From Mesorhizobium sp. WSM2240 (GTDB taxonomy: Bacteria > Pseudomonadota > Alphaproteobacteria > Rhizobiales > Rhizobiaceae), in contig NZ_CP159253.1 in the NCBI RefSeq assembly GCF_040438645.1, positions 3,720,001 to 3,784,000 on the forward strand: a stretch of 64,000 bases of DNA, written 5' to 3'. Under the pieces are notes generated by a model. It saw only the letters and a program-made list of their open reading frames with translations. It made no database searches and had not been told where the DNA came from. Position numbers and translations under genes: made by a program. Shown one piece after another: positions 53,667 to 63,619 of this stretch (position 1 is its first letter; each line of letters opens with the position of its first letter).

Positions 53667-53691
53667 AACTCGAACAGTCGGAGTTGGTTCC
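53667..53691 (-). promoter_or_regulatory. Candidate EcfG/RpoE2-type promoter for the HWE kinase
   Basis: On the minus strand GGAAC (53691-53687), 16 bases, AGTT (53670-53667), 52 bases before the kinase start. It matches the looser GGAAC-N18-TT pattern. Confidence 0.45.
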
Positions 53692-53906
53692 AACAATATT
53701 CAGGACTTTTATTCAGCCGACGCTCGTCGCTCGTCAGAACATAGCCGGCATCGCGCCCTATTTGGTGAATGAATGGCAGGCGGACACGGTGAATCCGAGT
53801 TGCTGCCAGAATTGGGCGAAAAGCACCGGCTCCGGTGGCTTCAAGCGCGCTCCGAGCCTGATTTAACCCTAATGATAGTCGGGAGATTTGACGGCCAGTA
53901 GGCCTG

Positions 53907-54113
53907 CTATGCCGCCCGCTGATCCTTGCCAGCCACGATCGCCAGCAAGCCAGCCTTGTCTTGGACGCCGTTTTCGAAAGCCGCCATAAGCGCTTTCGCC
54001 AGATGACTTGCGGCAGGGGAGTTTGGAGCGGTCTCGTTCCTGGCGCACGTCTCCTCGAAAACCTCCTTCAGGAGCGCAAGGTCAATGGAAGTGAGATAGC
54101 CGCCGTCAGACAT
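53907..54113 (-). CDS. Small acidic helical protein, unknown
   Basis: The 68-residue protein begins MSDGGYLTSIDLALLKEVFEE and is predicted mostly helical (HLAKALMAAFENGVQDKAGL). AGGAAGGAA precedes the ATG at 54113, which I prefer to a longer in-frame start. The family is not known to me, though similar small proteins with an LLKEVFEE-like helix are frequent in rhizobia. Confidence 0.6.
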   Translation of the reverse strand: MSDGGYLTSIDLALLKEVFEETCARNETAPNSPAASHLAKALMAAFENGVQDKAGLLAIVAGKDQRAA

Positions 54114-54400
54114 CGCCTGTTCCTTCCTTCGAAAGAGAAGCCCGAAAGCCCGCGCTCTCGAAAATTTAATCCGGCTTTCCCTCCCGTCAATGTGAAGATT
54201 GAGGTACGATTCGTACAATTGCTGGCAACCCGTCGGGGTGCAAACCTCCAATGGGCCAGCAGGTCACGGAGGCGGGCACCTCGGATACCGTGCTTGGTAG
54301 CCGACATTCGACGACCGACGCTCGCAGCCCGCAACAGTCAAGAATGGTGGCGCCGTCCGGTCAGGGTGAACGCTTCGTCCTTGTCGCCCCGGAGCTTGCG

Positions 54401-56050
54401 CTAGGTGTCCAGCACCATTCTTACCTTCGCCGCGAGCTGCTCGACCGAAGCGGGCTTCTGCAGGAGGTTCACTCCTGGATCAAGCACGCCGTTGTGCACC
54501 ACCGCATTGCGTGTGTAGCCGGTCGTGAAAAGCACTTTCAGATCCGGCCGGCGTTTCTGCGCCTCCTCGGCAAGCCGCCGGCCGTTCATGTCCGGCATCA
54601 CCACGTCCGTGAAGAGAAGACCGATTTCGGGGTGCTCAGAAAGGGCGGCAAGCGCCTCCGTGCCGCCGCGTGCCTCGACGACGCCGTAGCCCAGCTCGCG
54701 CAGCATCTGCGCGGTGAGCGCCAGCACTTGCTCGTCATCCTCCACGACCAGCACCACCTCTGAGCTGGCGCCGCGGGCGAGCTTTTTGGCATGCGCGCGC
54801 TTCGGCGCATCGGCCGCGCCATAGAGCCGGGGCAGATAGATCTTGATGGACGTGCCCTGGCCGGGCTCGGAATAGATCTTTATGTGGCCGCCGGACTGTT
54901 TCACGAAGCCGAAGACCTGGCTGAGGCCAAGCCCCGTGCCCTTGCCCGGCCCCTTGGTGGTGAAGAACGGATCGAAAGCCTTGGCCATGACCTCAGGCGT
55001 CATGCCTGTGCCCGTGTCGGTGACAGCGACCATCACATACTGGCCGGGCTGCGTGGTGTGCTCGGCCGCATAGGTGTCGTCAAGATGGCAGTTGGCGGTC
55101 TCGATGGTGAGCCGTCCGCCCTCGGGCATCGCGTCGCGCGCATTGATGGCAAGGTTAAGGATTGCGTTTTCGAGCAGGTTCTTGTCGGCGTGGACGTTCC
55201 AGAGGCCGCCGGCGAGCACCGTTTCGAGCCGCACCGTCTCGCCGAGGGTGCGGCGGAGAAGCTCCGACATCTCAGCCACCATCTTGTTGGCATTGAGCGG
55301 CTCGGGCGAGAGTGCCTGCTGGCGCGAGAAGGCGAGAAGGCGCTGAGTAAGGGAGGCGGCCCTGCCCGCGCCATCCTTGGCGGCGTCGATAAAGTGCGAG
55401 ACGTCCTCCCCTTTGGCGAGGCGGCGCTCGATCAGGTTGAGCGCGGAAAGGATGACGGCAAGCATATTGTTGAAATCGTGGGCAATGCCGCCCGTGAGCT
55501 GGCCGACAGCTTCCATCTTCTGGGCCTGGCGCAGCGCGGCTTCCGACGTCATGCGCGCCTCGACCGCCTCGGCGATGCGTTTCTCCAGGGTACGGTTGAG
55601 TTCGACGAGCTCGGCATTGGCCCCTTCGGCGACGCGTCGGGCTTCGAGCAGTTCGCGCTCGTAGCGGCGGCGGTCGGAGGCATTGAAGATGGTGATGCGG
55701 ACGAAGCGGAGATCGCCGGTATCGTCACGCCGCTCCACCGCGTTGACAAGCACGGGGAGAGTGGTGCCGTCGGCGCGCACGAGATCGAGCGCCACCTCGT
55801 TGAAGAAGCCCTGCATACGCATCAAGGGCGCGAAATGGGTCTCGTAATAGATCTTTCCCGCGATGTTCAGGAAATCCTGAAATCGGCGGCCGACGAACTC
55901 GCTGCGGTCGCGGCCGAGCCAGGTGGCGAAGGTGAGGTTCGCCTTGGTGATGCGGCCGTCCGGCCCCGCGGAGACATAGCCGCAGGGGGCGTTCTCGAAC
56001 AGGTCCTCAAGATCGTCGAACTGTTGGCTCATCGCTTCCAGCGCGCTCAA
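54401..56050 (-). CDS. PAS hybrid sensor histidine kinase with C-terminal receiver
   Basis: This soluble 549-residue protein has a PAS domain at 12-128 ([20 protein letters not shown]), a coiled linker at 130-178, and a HisKA domain with H191 in [13 protein letters not shown]. The ATPase domain at about 290-410 shows [22 protein letters not shown] and [13 protein letters not shown] receiver at 432-548 carries the phospho-acceptor D482 ([13 protein letters not shown]). It overlaps the RsbQ-like hydrolase gene by four bases (ATGA), so the pair is co-translated. By analogy with the RsbQ-RsbP pair, the hydrolase product may be sensed by this PAS domain. Confidence 0.9.
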   Translation of the reverse strand: MSALEAMSQQFDDLEDLFENAPCGYVSAGPDGRITKANLTFATWLGRDRSEFVGRRFQDFLNIAGKIYYETHFAPLMRMQGFFNEVALDLVRADGTTLPVLVNAVERRDDTGDLRFVRITIFNASDRRRYERELLEARRVAEGANAELVELNRTLEKRIAEAVEARMTSEAALRQAQKMEAVGQLTGGIAHDFNNMLAVILSALNLIERRLAKGEDVSHFIDAAKDGAGRAASLTQRLLAFSRQQALSPEPLNANKMVAEMSELLRRTLGETVRLETVLAGGLWNVHADKNLLENAILNLAINARDAMPEGGRLTIETANCHLDDTYAAEHTTQPGQYVMVAVTDTGTGMTPEVMAKAFDPFFTTKGPGKGTGLGLSQVFGFVKQSGGHIKIYSEPGQGTSIKIYLPRLYGAADAPKRAHAKKLARGASSEVVLVVEDDEQVLALTAQMLRELGYGVVEARGGTEALAALSEHPEIGLLFTDVVMPDMNGRRLAEEAQKRRPDLKVLFTTGYTRNAVVHNGVLDPGVNLLQKPASVEQLAAKVRMVLDT

Positions 56051-56850
56051 CCGGCATTGCCTTCAAGAAAAGCCTTCATGGCGGCGACGGTCTCTTCCGG
56101 GGCACTGAGATTTGGGCAATGTCCGGTGGCCTGCAACAGGACGAATGCGCTGTTGGGCAGGTTGCGGTGCACATAGTCGCCCACGGTTCGCGGCGCGATC
56201 ACATCCTCCGAACACTGCAGCACAAGCGAGCGGGCGGTGACACGGGAGAGATCAGCGCGGTTGTCGGAGAGGAAGGTGACGCGGGCGAAGCGCTTGGCGA
56301 TCTCCGGGTCCGTCATGCAGAAGGAATTGGTGAGCTCCTCGCTCAATTCAGGCCGGTCGGAATTTCCCATAATGACGGGAGCCATGGCTTGCGACCAGCC
56401 CATGTGGTTGGAGTCGAGAAAGTCGAGAAGCTCGTGGATCTGCGCCTCGCTGAAGCCGCCGGTATAGTCGGGATCGTTGATGTAGCGCGGCGACGGGCCT
56501 ATCATGACGAGGTGGTTGAAGATGTCGGGCGCCTTGACCGACGCGATGGCTCCGATCATGGCGCTCACGGAATGGCCGACGAAGACCCCGTGGGAGATGC
56601 CGACCTCGCGGCATATCTGGATGACGTCGTCAGTATAGCCTTCGAGGGAGCCGTATTTTTCGACGTCATAGGCCTGGAGCTCGGAACCACCGCAGCCGAC
56701 ATGGTCGAAGAGGACGATGCGGTACTTCTCGGCGAAGGCCGGCCAGACGAAGCGCCACATGTTCTGGTCGCAGCCGAAGCCATGCGCGAAGACCATGGCC
56801 TTCTCGCCCGCGCCCATCACCTTTACATTGTTCCGCTGCAATACGCTCAA
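56047..56850 (-). CDS. RsbQ/KAI2-like alpha/beta hydrolase
   Basis: This 267-residue hydrolase closely follows the RsbQ/D14/KAI2 family pattern: HGFGCDQNMWRFVWPAF, the nucleophile S94 in VGHSVSAMIGAIAS, the diagnostic YINDPDYTGGFSE segment, acid D216 in QCSEDVIAP and base H244 in TGHCPNLSAP. RsbQ is a small-molecule hydrolase needed for energy-stress signalling through a PAS phosphatase in Bacillus; plant relatives are hormone receptors. Here it lies directly before and overlaps a PAS hybrid kinase gene, strongly suggesting a signalling role. The ligand is unknown. Confidence 0.9.
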   Translation of the reverse strand: MSVLQRNNVKVMGAGEKAMVFAHGFGCDQNMWRFVWPAFAEKYRIVLFDHVGCGGSELQAYDVEKYGSLEGYTDDVIQICREVGISHGVFVGHSVSAMIGAIASVKAPDIFNHLVMIGPSPRYINDPDYTGGFSEAQIHELLDFLDSNHMGWSQAMAPVIMGNSDRPELSEELTNSFCMTDPEIAKRFARVTFLSDNRADLSRVTARSLVLQCSEDVIAPRTVGDYVHRNLPNSAFVLLQATGHCPNLSAPEETVAAMKAFLEGNAG

Positions 56851-57207
56851 TCAAACCACTCTCTCTTCGCTGCTTTTCCAGAGGCCTGGCTGCTCGCGCT
56901 TAAGCCACCCAATCTTCCGAAGCATAGAAATGGGTTCGCGGACCGAATTGTCCAGCTTATGTCCTCATCCTGACGGTGGCTTTGACGCGCACGCAAAGGG
57001 GTCTGGAGGAGTGCTGGCAGTGACCGAATGGGCGCGCCCTGCTGGTTCAAACGTCTCGCTCGCAGAATGCCTGACTCGGGGGTGGGAGTTCACACTCTGT
57101 CATCGAGCCGAATGGCAAAGAAGCCCGCGTTTTCCGGACATTGGCTGAACCGTTGAGTGGTCGAGACGGCCAGAACTGTTGAAGCCGCTGAGTTGAGTGG
57201 TAACTGA
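56851..57207. other. Gap upstream of the RsbQ-like gene
   Basis: No gene recognised in these 357 bases. They presumably contain the promoter of the hydrolase-kinase pair. No GGAAC-type site was found in it. Confidence 0.4.
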
Positions 57208-58326
57208 TCAACATTCATAAGATCGGCTGGTTGCAGCGGCACTGCCGCGCCATGCGGCGGGCGAAACGCCCACAGCCTTCTTGAACGCCCGGCTGAAGGC
57301 CGCCTCGGATTCGTAGCCGATCTCGCGGCCTACCGCGGCCACCTTCATGGAACTGTCGGTAAGGAGGCGCGCGGCAATCTGCATGCGCCAGAGCGTCAGA
57401 TACTGCATCGGGGCATGACCAACGAGATGGGTGAAACGCGCCGCAAGGGCTGCTCGCGACATGCAGGCGCGGCTCGCCAACGCGTTTAGCGTCCACGGAT
57501 ACGCAGGCTGTTCGTGGAGCATGACCAGGATTTTGCCGATTGCAGGGTCGCGTAGGCCCGACAGCCAGCCGGTCTCGTGGGCAGGCAGAGCCTCCAGATA
57601 TCGACGCATCACCTCGACGAAAACCAGCTCACTCAGTCTCAGCCGGATCGCCTCGCCCCCGACCCGCGGCTGGCGCGCCTCGGCAAGCGTGAGGTCGATG
57701 AGGCGGCTCAAAAGGCCCTCACCCTCCTTGTTGGACCGCTTGATCCGTAGTAGCTGCGGCAAGGTGGAGAGCACGGGATTGAAGGGCTGCATATCGCAGC
57801 CGAGAAAGCCGCAGACGAATTCGCTTCGCGGTTCGCCGCCGCCGCCTTCCTTCGACACGAAGGGCAGCCTGCCCGCGGCCATTTCCCGGAAATAATCCAT
57901 CGTCGCTTCAGTATCGAACTCCGGCGGCTGGCCGGGCCCGCTGAGCATCGAATATGGATCGCCATGCGGGAACACCAGCACGTCGCCCGCCTCGAACCAG
58001 GTTGACGCGACACCGGGTACCTTTGCCCAGCCCGCGCCCTTCAGGATGATATGGTAGGAAACCACATGCTGCGCACGCGGCAGGATGATTGACGAAAACG
58101 TACTGGCGCGCGGCACCTCCACGCCCCACGGGAAGGACGCGTCCACCAGAAAAAACAACGCACCTGTCAGCTTGACCGTTTGCAGGACGTCGGAAAGCGG
58201 ATCGGCGCCCTGGGACCTGTGCTGGGCACTTGGCTTCGCCGCCGAAGTGCGGGCCGACCGCGTTGCATCGAGCGTCATGGACGATGCGGCAAGCGACAAA
58301 GACGTTTGGTCATGGGCCGGGACCAT
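57208..58326 (-). CDS. AraC-family regulator with cupin-type sensor domain
   Basis: This regulator of up to 372 residues has an AraC-binding (cupin) domain at about 40-240: DPLSDVLQTVKLTGALFFLVD, HVVSYHIILKGAGWAKVPG, WFEAGDVLVFPHGDPYSML. The C-terminal AraC helix-turn-helix domain (about 265-365) shows WTLNALASRACMSRAALAAR, FTHLVGHAPMQYLTLWRMQI and VGREIGYESEAAFSRAFKKA. The start may be 58326 or the ATG at 58278. It is divergent from the methyltransferase gene at 58404, which it may control. Confidence 0.85.
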   Translation of the reverse strand: MVPAHDQTSLSLAASSMTLDATRSARTSAAKPSAQHRSQGADPLSDVLQTVKLTGALFFLVDASFPWGVEVPRASTFSSIILPRAQHVVSYHIILKGAGWAKVPGVASTWFEAGDVLVFPHGDPYSMLSGPGQPPEFDTEATMDYFREMAAGRLPFVSKEGGGGEPRSEFVCGFLGCDMQPFNPVLSTLPQLLRIKRSNKEGEGLLSRLIDLTLAEARQPRVGGEAIRLRLSELVFVEVMRRYLEALPAHETGWLSGLRDPAIGKILVMLHEQPAYPWTLNALASRACMSRAALAARFTHLVGHAPMQYLTLWRMQIAARLLTDSSMKVAAVGREIGYESEAAFSRAFKKAVGVSPAAWRGSAAATSRSYEC

Positions 58327-58403
58327 CCTTCAAGCATACCCTGAATGGGCTCTCACATCCATTGGATGTGCCCGGTTCAGAAGATGAATGTGGAGGAAAG
58401 ACC

Positions 58404-59198
58404 ATGGCAATGCTCGAGAAGATGCACGGCCCGGCGGAGATTTACGACACCCACTTCGTGCCAGCCCTGTTTGCCCGATGGGGGCCGGTCGTAGCTGCGG
58501 AAGCCGGGGTGCAGAAAGGCGACCGTGTGCTGGACGTGGCTTGCGGCACGGGCGCTCTGACGCTCGCCGCGGCCGAGATCGCCGGCCCTTCAGGCTCCAT
58601 TGTCGGGCTGGATGCCAATCCTGAAATGCTGGCGGTTGCACGCAGCAAGCCCGTGCAGATCGAATGGCTGGAAGGAACGGCCGAAGCATTGCCTCTGCCG
58701 GACGACAGCTTCGACGCCGTCGTCAGCCAGTTCGGCTTCATGTTCTTCGGGGACAAGCCGCAGGCGCTTCGCGAGATGATGCGGGTGCTGAAGCCGGGCG
58801 GTCGCTTGTCGGTCGCGGTGTGCGATGCGGTCGAGAACTCGCCGGGCTACGGCGCCTTCGCCCGGCTGCTCGACCGGCTGTTCGGAAAAGAGGTTGGGGA
58901 TGCCTTCCGAGCGCCATTCAGCCTCGGCGATGCCGCGCGGCTGCATGAAATCTGCAACGAAGCAGGCATTCCGGACGCCGAGATCGTCCAGCGCAACGGA
59001 AAAGTCCACTTCAAGTCCATCGACGCGCTGGTGTCCACCGAACGCGCCTGCGTGTGGACGCTTGGCGGCGTGCTCAACGACGAGCAGTTCGAGCGGCTTC
59101 TCAAGGAGGCGGAGACGGCGCTCAGGCCATTCGTGATCGACGGCGGCACGATCGAATTCGACATGCCATCGCTCATCATAAAGGGTCGGAAATCCTAG
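58404..59198 (+). CDS. Class I SAM-dependent methyltransferase
   Basis: The 264-residue UbiE-like methyltransferase has motif I VLDVACGTGALTLAAAE, GSIVGLDANPEMLAVAR, DDSFDAVVSQFGFMFFGDK and MRVLKPGGRLSVAV. GGAGG lies nine bases before the ATG at 58404, so the longer upstream frame is not used. The substrate is unknown. It is convergent with the fused hydrolase-like/methyltransferase gene, whose methyltransferase half is of the same general type. Confidence 0.88.
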   Translation: MAMLEKMHGPAEIYDTHFVPALFARWGPVVAAEAGVQKGDRVLDVACGTGALTLAAAEIAGPSGSIVGLDANPEMLAVARSKPVQIEWLEGTAEALPLPDDSFDAVVSQFGFMFFGDKPQALREMMRVLKPGGRLSVAVCDAVENSPGYGAFARLLDRLFGKEVGDAFRAPFSLGDAARLHEICNEAGIPDAEIVQRNGKVHFKSIDALVSTERACVWTLGGVLNDEQFERLLKEAETALRPFVIDGGTIEFDMPSLIIKGRKS

Positions 59199-59305
59199 GC
59201 TCTGCCGCAGCGCCAAGTCGGGGCATCGAAGAAATGGCCACCCCAATTCCTGGAGTGGCCACGAAGTGCACGCAAGAGCGTCTTGCTATCGATCTGGTTG
59301 CGCGA

Positions 59306-61033
59306 TCACTTGGTCCCGACGCCGATGTTGACCGGGCTGGTGAGGACGGCTGTGCCGCCGGTCCCCGCGCGCGCCGCGACCAGCCGGTCCAGCGCCTGCC
59401 GGATCGTCGCAGTTTCCGCCTCGCTTAGCTCAAGCTCGGCCAGAATGGCGCCGGGAATCGGGTTGCTCTGCGTCAGCCATTGCCACAATTGCTCGCCCGT
59501 CGTGAATTCGAGGTTTTCGGTAGTCCGCTCCACATGAACCTCGCGCAGCCCCGCCGCTTCAAGCTCGTGGCGGAGCTTCTCTGGGTCGCGAAGCTGGAAG
59601 GGCAGCGGGGGCGGGTCCTTCGGCAGTCCCGGAAAAGCCGGCCGGGCCGCCCTGATCGCTTCGACGAAGAAGGAGAGGAAATCTACCTCGCGCGGATCAC
59701 CGTAGGCAGTGACGAGCACGCGTCCGCCGGGCCTGACCACCCGGACCATCTCCCGGATGCCCCTTGGCATGTCAGGGAACAGCATGACGCCGAACTGCGA
59801 CCCGGCCATATCGAAACTCTCGTCCGCCAGCGTGAGCGCGTGACCGTCCATGGCGCGGGTTTCGATCGCCAGGCCCTCTCCCGCAGCGCGGGCCCGCAGC
59901 CTCTCGAGCATGACGGGGGAGATGTCCGTCGCCAGAACGCCCGCGCCGAGGCGCGCGGCTGGTATGGACAGGGCGCCGGTGCCTGCTGCCACATCCAGGA
60001 ATCGCATGCCGGGGCGCAGCGCGGCGCGCTGCAGGCCCTCCTCCCCGATCAAAAAATGGGTCGGCGTCACAAAACGGTCGTATCCGGGCGCGATCCGGCT
60101 CCAGGCTTGTCGCGTGTCCGGGGCCACTGGCTCCGCTTCCGCGAGCGCGGTGCGCAATACCTGGATGAATGCGGCTGGCTGCTCGATGGGTGGATCGTCT
60201 GCAGCACCATCGATGACATGGAGCGGCCAGCCGAAGCGGGCGCTTGCTGCCTCCGCGATCGGCAGTGGACTGGCGAGGTCGTGCCGTCCCCAGATAAGGA
60301 CGGTGGGCACCGCAATGCGTGCGAGCTCCTCCGGTGGGATCGCAGAAAGCCCGAACTGCTCGAACAGGCCGTGCTGGGTTGGCTTGAGTTCCGGCGCTTG
60401 AGCGCGGTCGAGATTATAGGCCCGCAGATGGTGCCAGCTCTCGCCCATTTGATCGCGTAGCGCGTCGAGGTCGAAGGCGCACCGCTCCCAGAGCCGATCA
60501 TGATTTTCCGGGCTTGGCTCCGTGATGAAGGCGGTGAGGGCCGCACCGAACTCTGGCACCGGCTGAAACGGCGCTAGGCCGAGCGCGTCCGACAACACCA
60601 GGCACCGGAGCCGGTCACTGTGCCTGGCGGCAAAGCGAGCGGCAATTGCAGCGCCAAGAATTTGGCCAACAAGAATGGGCGGTGTCGGGCAGGTGCGTTC
60701 GATGAGTTCGCCCAGCCATGCGAGAATACGATCGGAATGGACCGGCCCCTCGATAGACCCCGAATTGCCATGGCCCGGCAGATCAGGTGCGATGACGTGA
60801 TGTGTTCTCACGAGGTTCGGGAGAAGGCGCAGCCACTTCGCCGCATATTCTCCTGGGCCGTGCAACAGCACGATGGGCGTTCCGGCGCCGCCTTCCAGCA
60901 GCGTGGTCGAGATACCGGCTAGTTCGATCCGCCGTTCCATGATCGGAAGCCCAGCAAGCAGTCGTTTGCGGGCGGCTTCGCCGGAGTTGCCCGGTTCAAC
61001 CGTGGTTTGGTTGGGTGTTTCAACGTGAGCCAT
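59306..61033 (-). CDS. Fusion of a catalytically incomplete alpha/beta hydrolase-like domain and a SAM methyltransferase
   Basis: In this 575-residue protein, residues 40-300 have the alpha/beta hydrolase layout (PIVLLHGPGEYAAKWLRLLP, VIAPDLPGHGNSG, VPTVLIWGRHDLASP). However, the nucleophile elbow reads VGQILGAA, with Ile125 where Ser belongs, and the usual Gly-His of the triad is replaced (DGAADDPP). Only Asp252 remains, so hydrolysis is unlikely. Residues 308-570 are a class I methyltransferase (MRFLDVAAGTGALSIPAARL, VLATDISPVMLERLRA, MVRVVRPGGRVLVTAYGD). The hydrolase half may have become a binding domain. Its start overlaps the membrane-protein gene by 14 bases. Confidence 0.85.
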   Translation of the reverse strand: MAHVETPNQTTVEPGNSGEAARKRLLAGLPIMERRIELAGISTTLLEGGAGTPIVLLHGPGEYAAKWLRLLPNLVRTHHVIAPDLPGHGNSGSIEGPVHSDRILAWLGELIERTCPTPPILVGQILGAAIAARFAARHSDRLRCLVLSDALGLAPFQPVPEFGAALTAFITEPSPENHDRLWERCAFDLDALRDQMGESWHHLRAYNLDRAQAPELKPTQHGLFEQFGLSAIPPEELARIAVPTVLIWGRHDLASPLPIAEAASARFGWPLHVIDGAADDPPIEQPAAFIQVLRTALAEAEPVAPDTRQAWSRIAPGYDRFVTPTHFLIGEEGLQRAALRPGMRFLDVAAGTGALSIPAARLGAGVLATDISPVMLERLRARAAGEGLAIETRAMDGHALTLADESFDMAGSQFGVMLFPDMPRGIREMVRVVRPGGRVLVTAYGDPREVDFLSFFVEAIRAARPAFPGLPKDPPPLPFQLRDPEKLRHELEAAGLREVHVERTTENLEFTTGEQLWQWLTQSNPIPGAILAELELSEAETATIRQALDRLVAARAGTGGTAVLTSPVNIGVGTK

Positions 61034-61739
61034 CGTAACCTCCCTGATGTTGATAGGAACGAGGTGTGTCGTGCGAAGCGCGTGCAGTGGACGCGCCAGC
61101 CTCAGCGCGTGCGAGCCCGATTCCGAACCAGAGTGTCCACAGGGCCATTACGAAGGACGACACAACCCAAACGAGGCTGCCCAGTCCGATGCCGAACCAC
61201 ATGCTCAGGGGCCAGCTAATAAAGGCGCCAAGGCCGGCGACGACTGCAATCCACGCAGACCAGGTCGGCGTTATGCCATGCTCGGTGCGCGCCTCATTTG
61301 CGGCGATCACAGCAACCGACAGAGCAAGAAACATGAAGCCGTTGGACTTCCCTTCGGAAAACGCCCACCATGCTTCAAACCTTGCCACGTCGCCGGCGAC
61401 AGCAGCATTGGTGACCACGGTTGCCTCGGCAACGGCGGTCGTCATGGTCCACAGCGCGCCGACGGGCAATACAGCCCAAGCGGATAGCGTCCACCAGCTT
61501 TCGGTCAAACGCGAGCCCGTCGTCAAAACGATCAGGGCCGTCACCACGAACAGCGACAGCGACAGCGCAGCCGCCCAATGGATGTTTGCCCAACGGGCCG
61601 GTCCCTCGGCGATGACCGTCATTTGGTGACTCAGGTCCGGATGGATCGGCCCGTGGCCGACAAGGACGAAACCTAAGAGTACAGCTGCGATCGCAAGCCA
61701 GACGCCCGCGACCCGCATCCCGGTATCGGCATGTGACAT
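61020..61739 (-). CDS. Polytopic membrane protein, unknown
   Basis: The 239-residue protein has about six hydrophobic segments (MRVAGVWLAIAAVLLGFVLV, IHWAAALSLSLFVVTALIVL, FMFLALSVAVIAANE, WSAWIAVVAGLGAFISW, VWVVSSFVMALWTLWFGIGL). I do not recognise a named family. It lies between the TPR-LuxR regulator and the fused methyltransferase on the same strand and overlaps the latter, so the three probably form one unit. Confidence 0.65.
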   Translation of the reverse strand: MSHADTGMRVAGVWLAIAAVLLGFVLVGHGPIHPDLSHQMTVIAEGPARWANIHWAAALSLSLFVVTALIVLTTGSRLTESWWTLSAWAVLPVGALWTMTTAVAEATVVTNAAVAGDVARFEAWWAFSEGKSNGFMFLALSVAVIAANEARTEHGITPTWSAWIAVVAGLGAFISWPLSMWFGIGLGSLVWVVSSFVMALWTLWFGIGLARAEAGASTARASHDTPRSYQHQGGYDGSR

Positions 61740-61945
61740 CGCTTGCTCCTTTCGTTGCGGCCGGATGGTCGCAGCGCGATCGCGGTTCCATCCCGCGATC
61801 TACAGGCGAACTGCGCCATGGCATCCGTGGCCGGTCGGTTTCAGATACGGGCTAGGCTAGGATGAAAGTGAGGGCGGCGCTTCGGGCGGATCACCCAATC
61901 GGCGCCAATGACAGCATGGGTGATTTTACCCATGCCGGGTACCGC
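61740..61945. other. Short gap between regulator and membrane-protein gene
   Basis: No gene is seen in these 206 bases. They could hold a promoter for the membrane-protein/fusion pair that answers to the LuxR regulator upstream. Confidence 0.35.
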
Positions 61946-63619
61946 TCAGACCAGCCGGTGCTCGTAGGCCCAGGCGGTCGCGGCGGCGCGCGTGGGGACG
62001 TCAAGCTTGTTGAAAATATTGCTGACGTGCCGGTCCACGGTCTTCGCGCTCAGATGCAGTTCGTTGGCGATTTCCTTATTGGTTTTACCGGTTGCGATCA
62101 GGCGGAGAACCTGCTCTTCGCGAGCAGAGAGGCCATGGGCCTCGTCCGACCGTATGCCCCGCAGGGTATCGACACGAGCGACATCCGGCGCGGCACCAAG
62201 CTGCTGGAACACTGTCCGCGCTGCCTGCAACTCCAGTGTCGCGCCGTCATTGTCGCCGAGGGCGCGGCAAGCCAGGCCCATCATCACGCGGGCGCGGGCT
62301 GCTTCATACGGCGCGTCGATTTGCTGCCACCCTTCGATTGACTGGCGCAGCCAAACCGCCGCAGCCTGCGCGTTGCCTTCCGCCAACTCAACCGCCCCCC
62401 GCGCGTGGGCAGCAAGGACGCGCAGCAACTCGGTTCCGTAGTCATCCGCGGCGTCTTCCAGTTCGCGGCAAGCGCGCCGCGCTTCCTCGATCTCGTCAGC
62501 CGCCAGCATGATCTCGATGTAAGCCGGCAGCAACCGGATACGCCGCACTTGGTCAGTCGTGGTGTCGAGGACGCGGCGGATTGCGGCCACAGCCGCATCA
62601 ACATGCCTTTTGGCCAACTGCAGCAGCGCAAGGCCCGGCTGCGGTTCGAAGCCATATTGGCTGGCAGTCCGATACGCCTGCTCTGCCGCCTCATAGTCTC
62701 CGCGGAGCCGGTGTACTTCCGCCAGTTGGTACCACGCCCCAGCCGTATCTTTCCGATTGTTCGACTGCGTCAAACGCTCCACGGCCTGCCGCGCTTCGTC
62801 CATTGCGTCCTGCCACGCGCCGCTGAGCCGCTTGATCTCAGCGCGGTGCATCAGGCAGGTGCCGCTGAAACTGACCAGTTGGGGCTGCTCCGAGCACCAC
62901 CGTCCCAGAGCGGAAGTCCATTCGCGTGCGCGATCCAGGGCGTGAACTTGCTGGCATGCTTCGATGACGCTGCAGTAGATCAAGCCGGTAAGCAGTGGCG
63001 ACAGTTCGCCAGCCGTCACCGAAACCATCGCCTCGTCGAGAAGCGCGAAACCTTCCGCGCTTCGCCGCTGGCGCAGCAGAACGCGGCCTTGCAGGTGCCT
63101 TGCACAGGCCACGAGGTCAGCATCCGCAAAGCGCTCACCAATCTCGACCGCGCCGCTGGCCGCGGCGTAGGCCGACTCGAGATTGCCGGCGGCAAGATGC
63201 TGTTCGACATGAGGCAGCATCAGGTAGCCCTGCTCAGCACAATCGCGTGGATCGCCTTCGAGCAGTCGATGCGCCCTTCCAAACCAGCCGGTCGCCGGAG
63301 CCATCTCCCCACAAAATGCAAGGCGCAGGCCTATCCAGAAGGCGCAGCGCGCGGCGCGATGACACTTGCCAGTGTCGAGATAGGCATGATGGGTTCGCTC
63401 CAGGGCCCTCAGATATTCCTCGTCGCGACCGGTTAGATAAGCCGACATCGCCAGCCGTTCGAGATCGTCAGCGTCAAGCGCCGCCTCTTCACCGGCGCGC
63501 GTGAGGAACCGGTAGGCGTCGTCCCACGCCTTCGCCTCATACGCCTCTCGACCGAGGGCCAGTTGGTCCGCCCCCGCCGGGGAGGCACTGTAGAGCCGCT
63601 GTCTATCTGACCTGCCCAT
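61946..63619 (-). CDS. LuxR-family regulator with TPR-like N-terminal region
   Basis: The 557-residue protein has about 480 residues of helical tetratricopeptide-like repeats (for example [60 protein letters not shown]). It ends with a LuxR/GerE helix-turn-helix ([39 protein letters not shown]). There is no NTPase domain, so it is not a full MalT-type STAND protein. It is likely to bind a partner or ligand through the repeats and activate genes such as the membrane-protein/methyltransferase pair downstream. Confidence 0.82.
   Translation of the reverse strand: MGRSDRQRLYSASPAGADQLALGREAYEAKAWDDAYRFLTRAGEEAALDADDLERLAMSAYLTGRDEEYLRALERTHHAYLDTGKCHRAARCAFWIGLRLAFCGEMAPATGWFGRAHRLLEGDPRDCAEQGYLMLPHVEQHLAAGNLESAYAAASGAVEIGERFADADLVACARHLQGRVLLRQRRSAEGFALLDEAMVSVTAGELSPLLTGLIYCSVIEACQQVHALDRAREWTSALGRWCSEQPQLVSFSGTCLMHRAEIKRLSGAWQDAMDEARQAVERLTQSNNRKDTAGAWYQLAEVHRLRGDYEAAEQAYRTASQYGFEPQPGLALLQLAKRHVDAAVAAIRRVLDTTTDQVRRIRLLPAYIEIMLAADEIEEARRACRELEDAADDYGTELLRVLAAHARGAVELAEGNAQAAAVWLRQSIEGWQQIDAPYEAARARVMMGLACRALGDNDGATLELQAARTVFQQLGAAPDVARVDTLRGIRSDEAHGLSAREEQVLRLIATGKTNKEIANELHLSAKTVDRHVSNIFNKLDVPTRAAATAWAYEHRLV

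Noticed and set aside
54791..56176. Plus-strand open frame of 461 codons opposite the PAS hybrid kinase
   Set aside because: Antisense to a protein with all kinase and receiver motifs in order.
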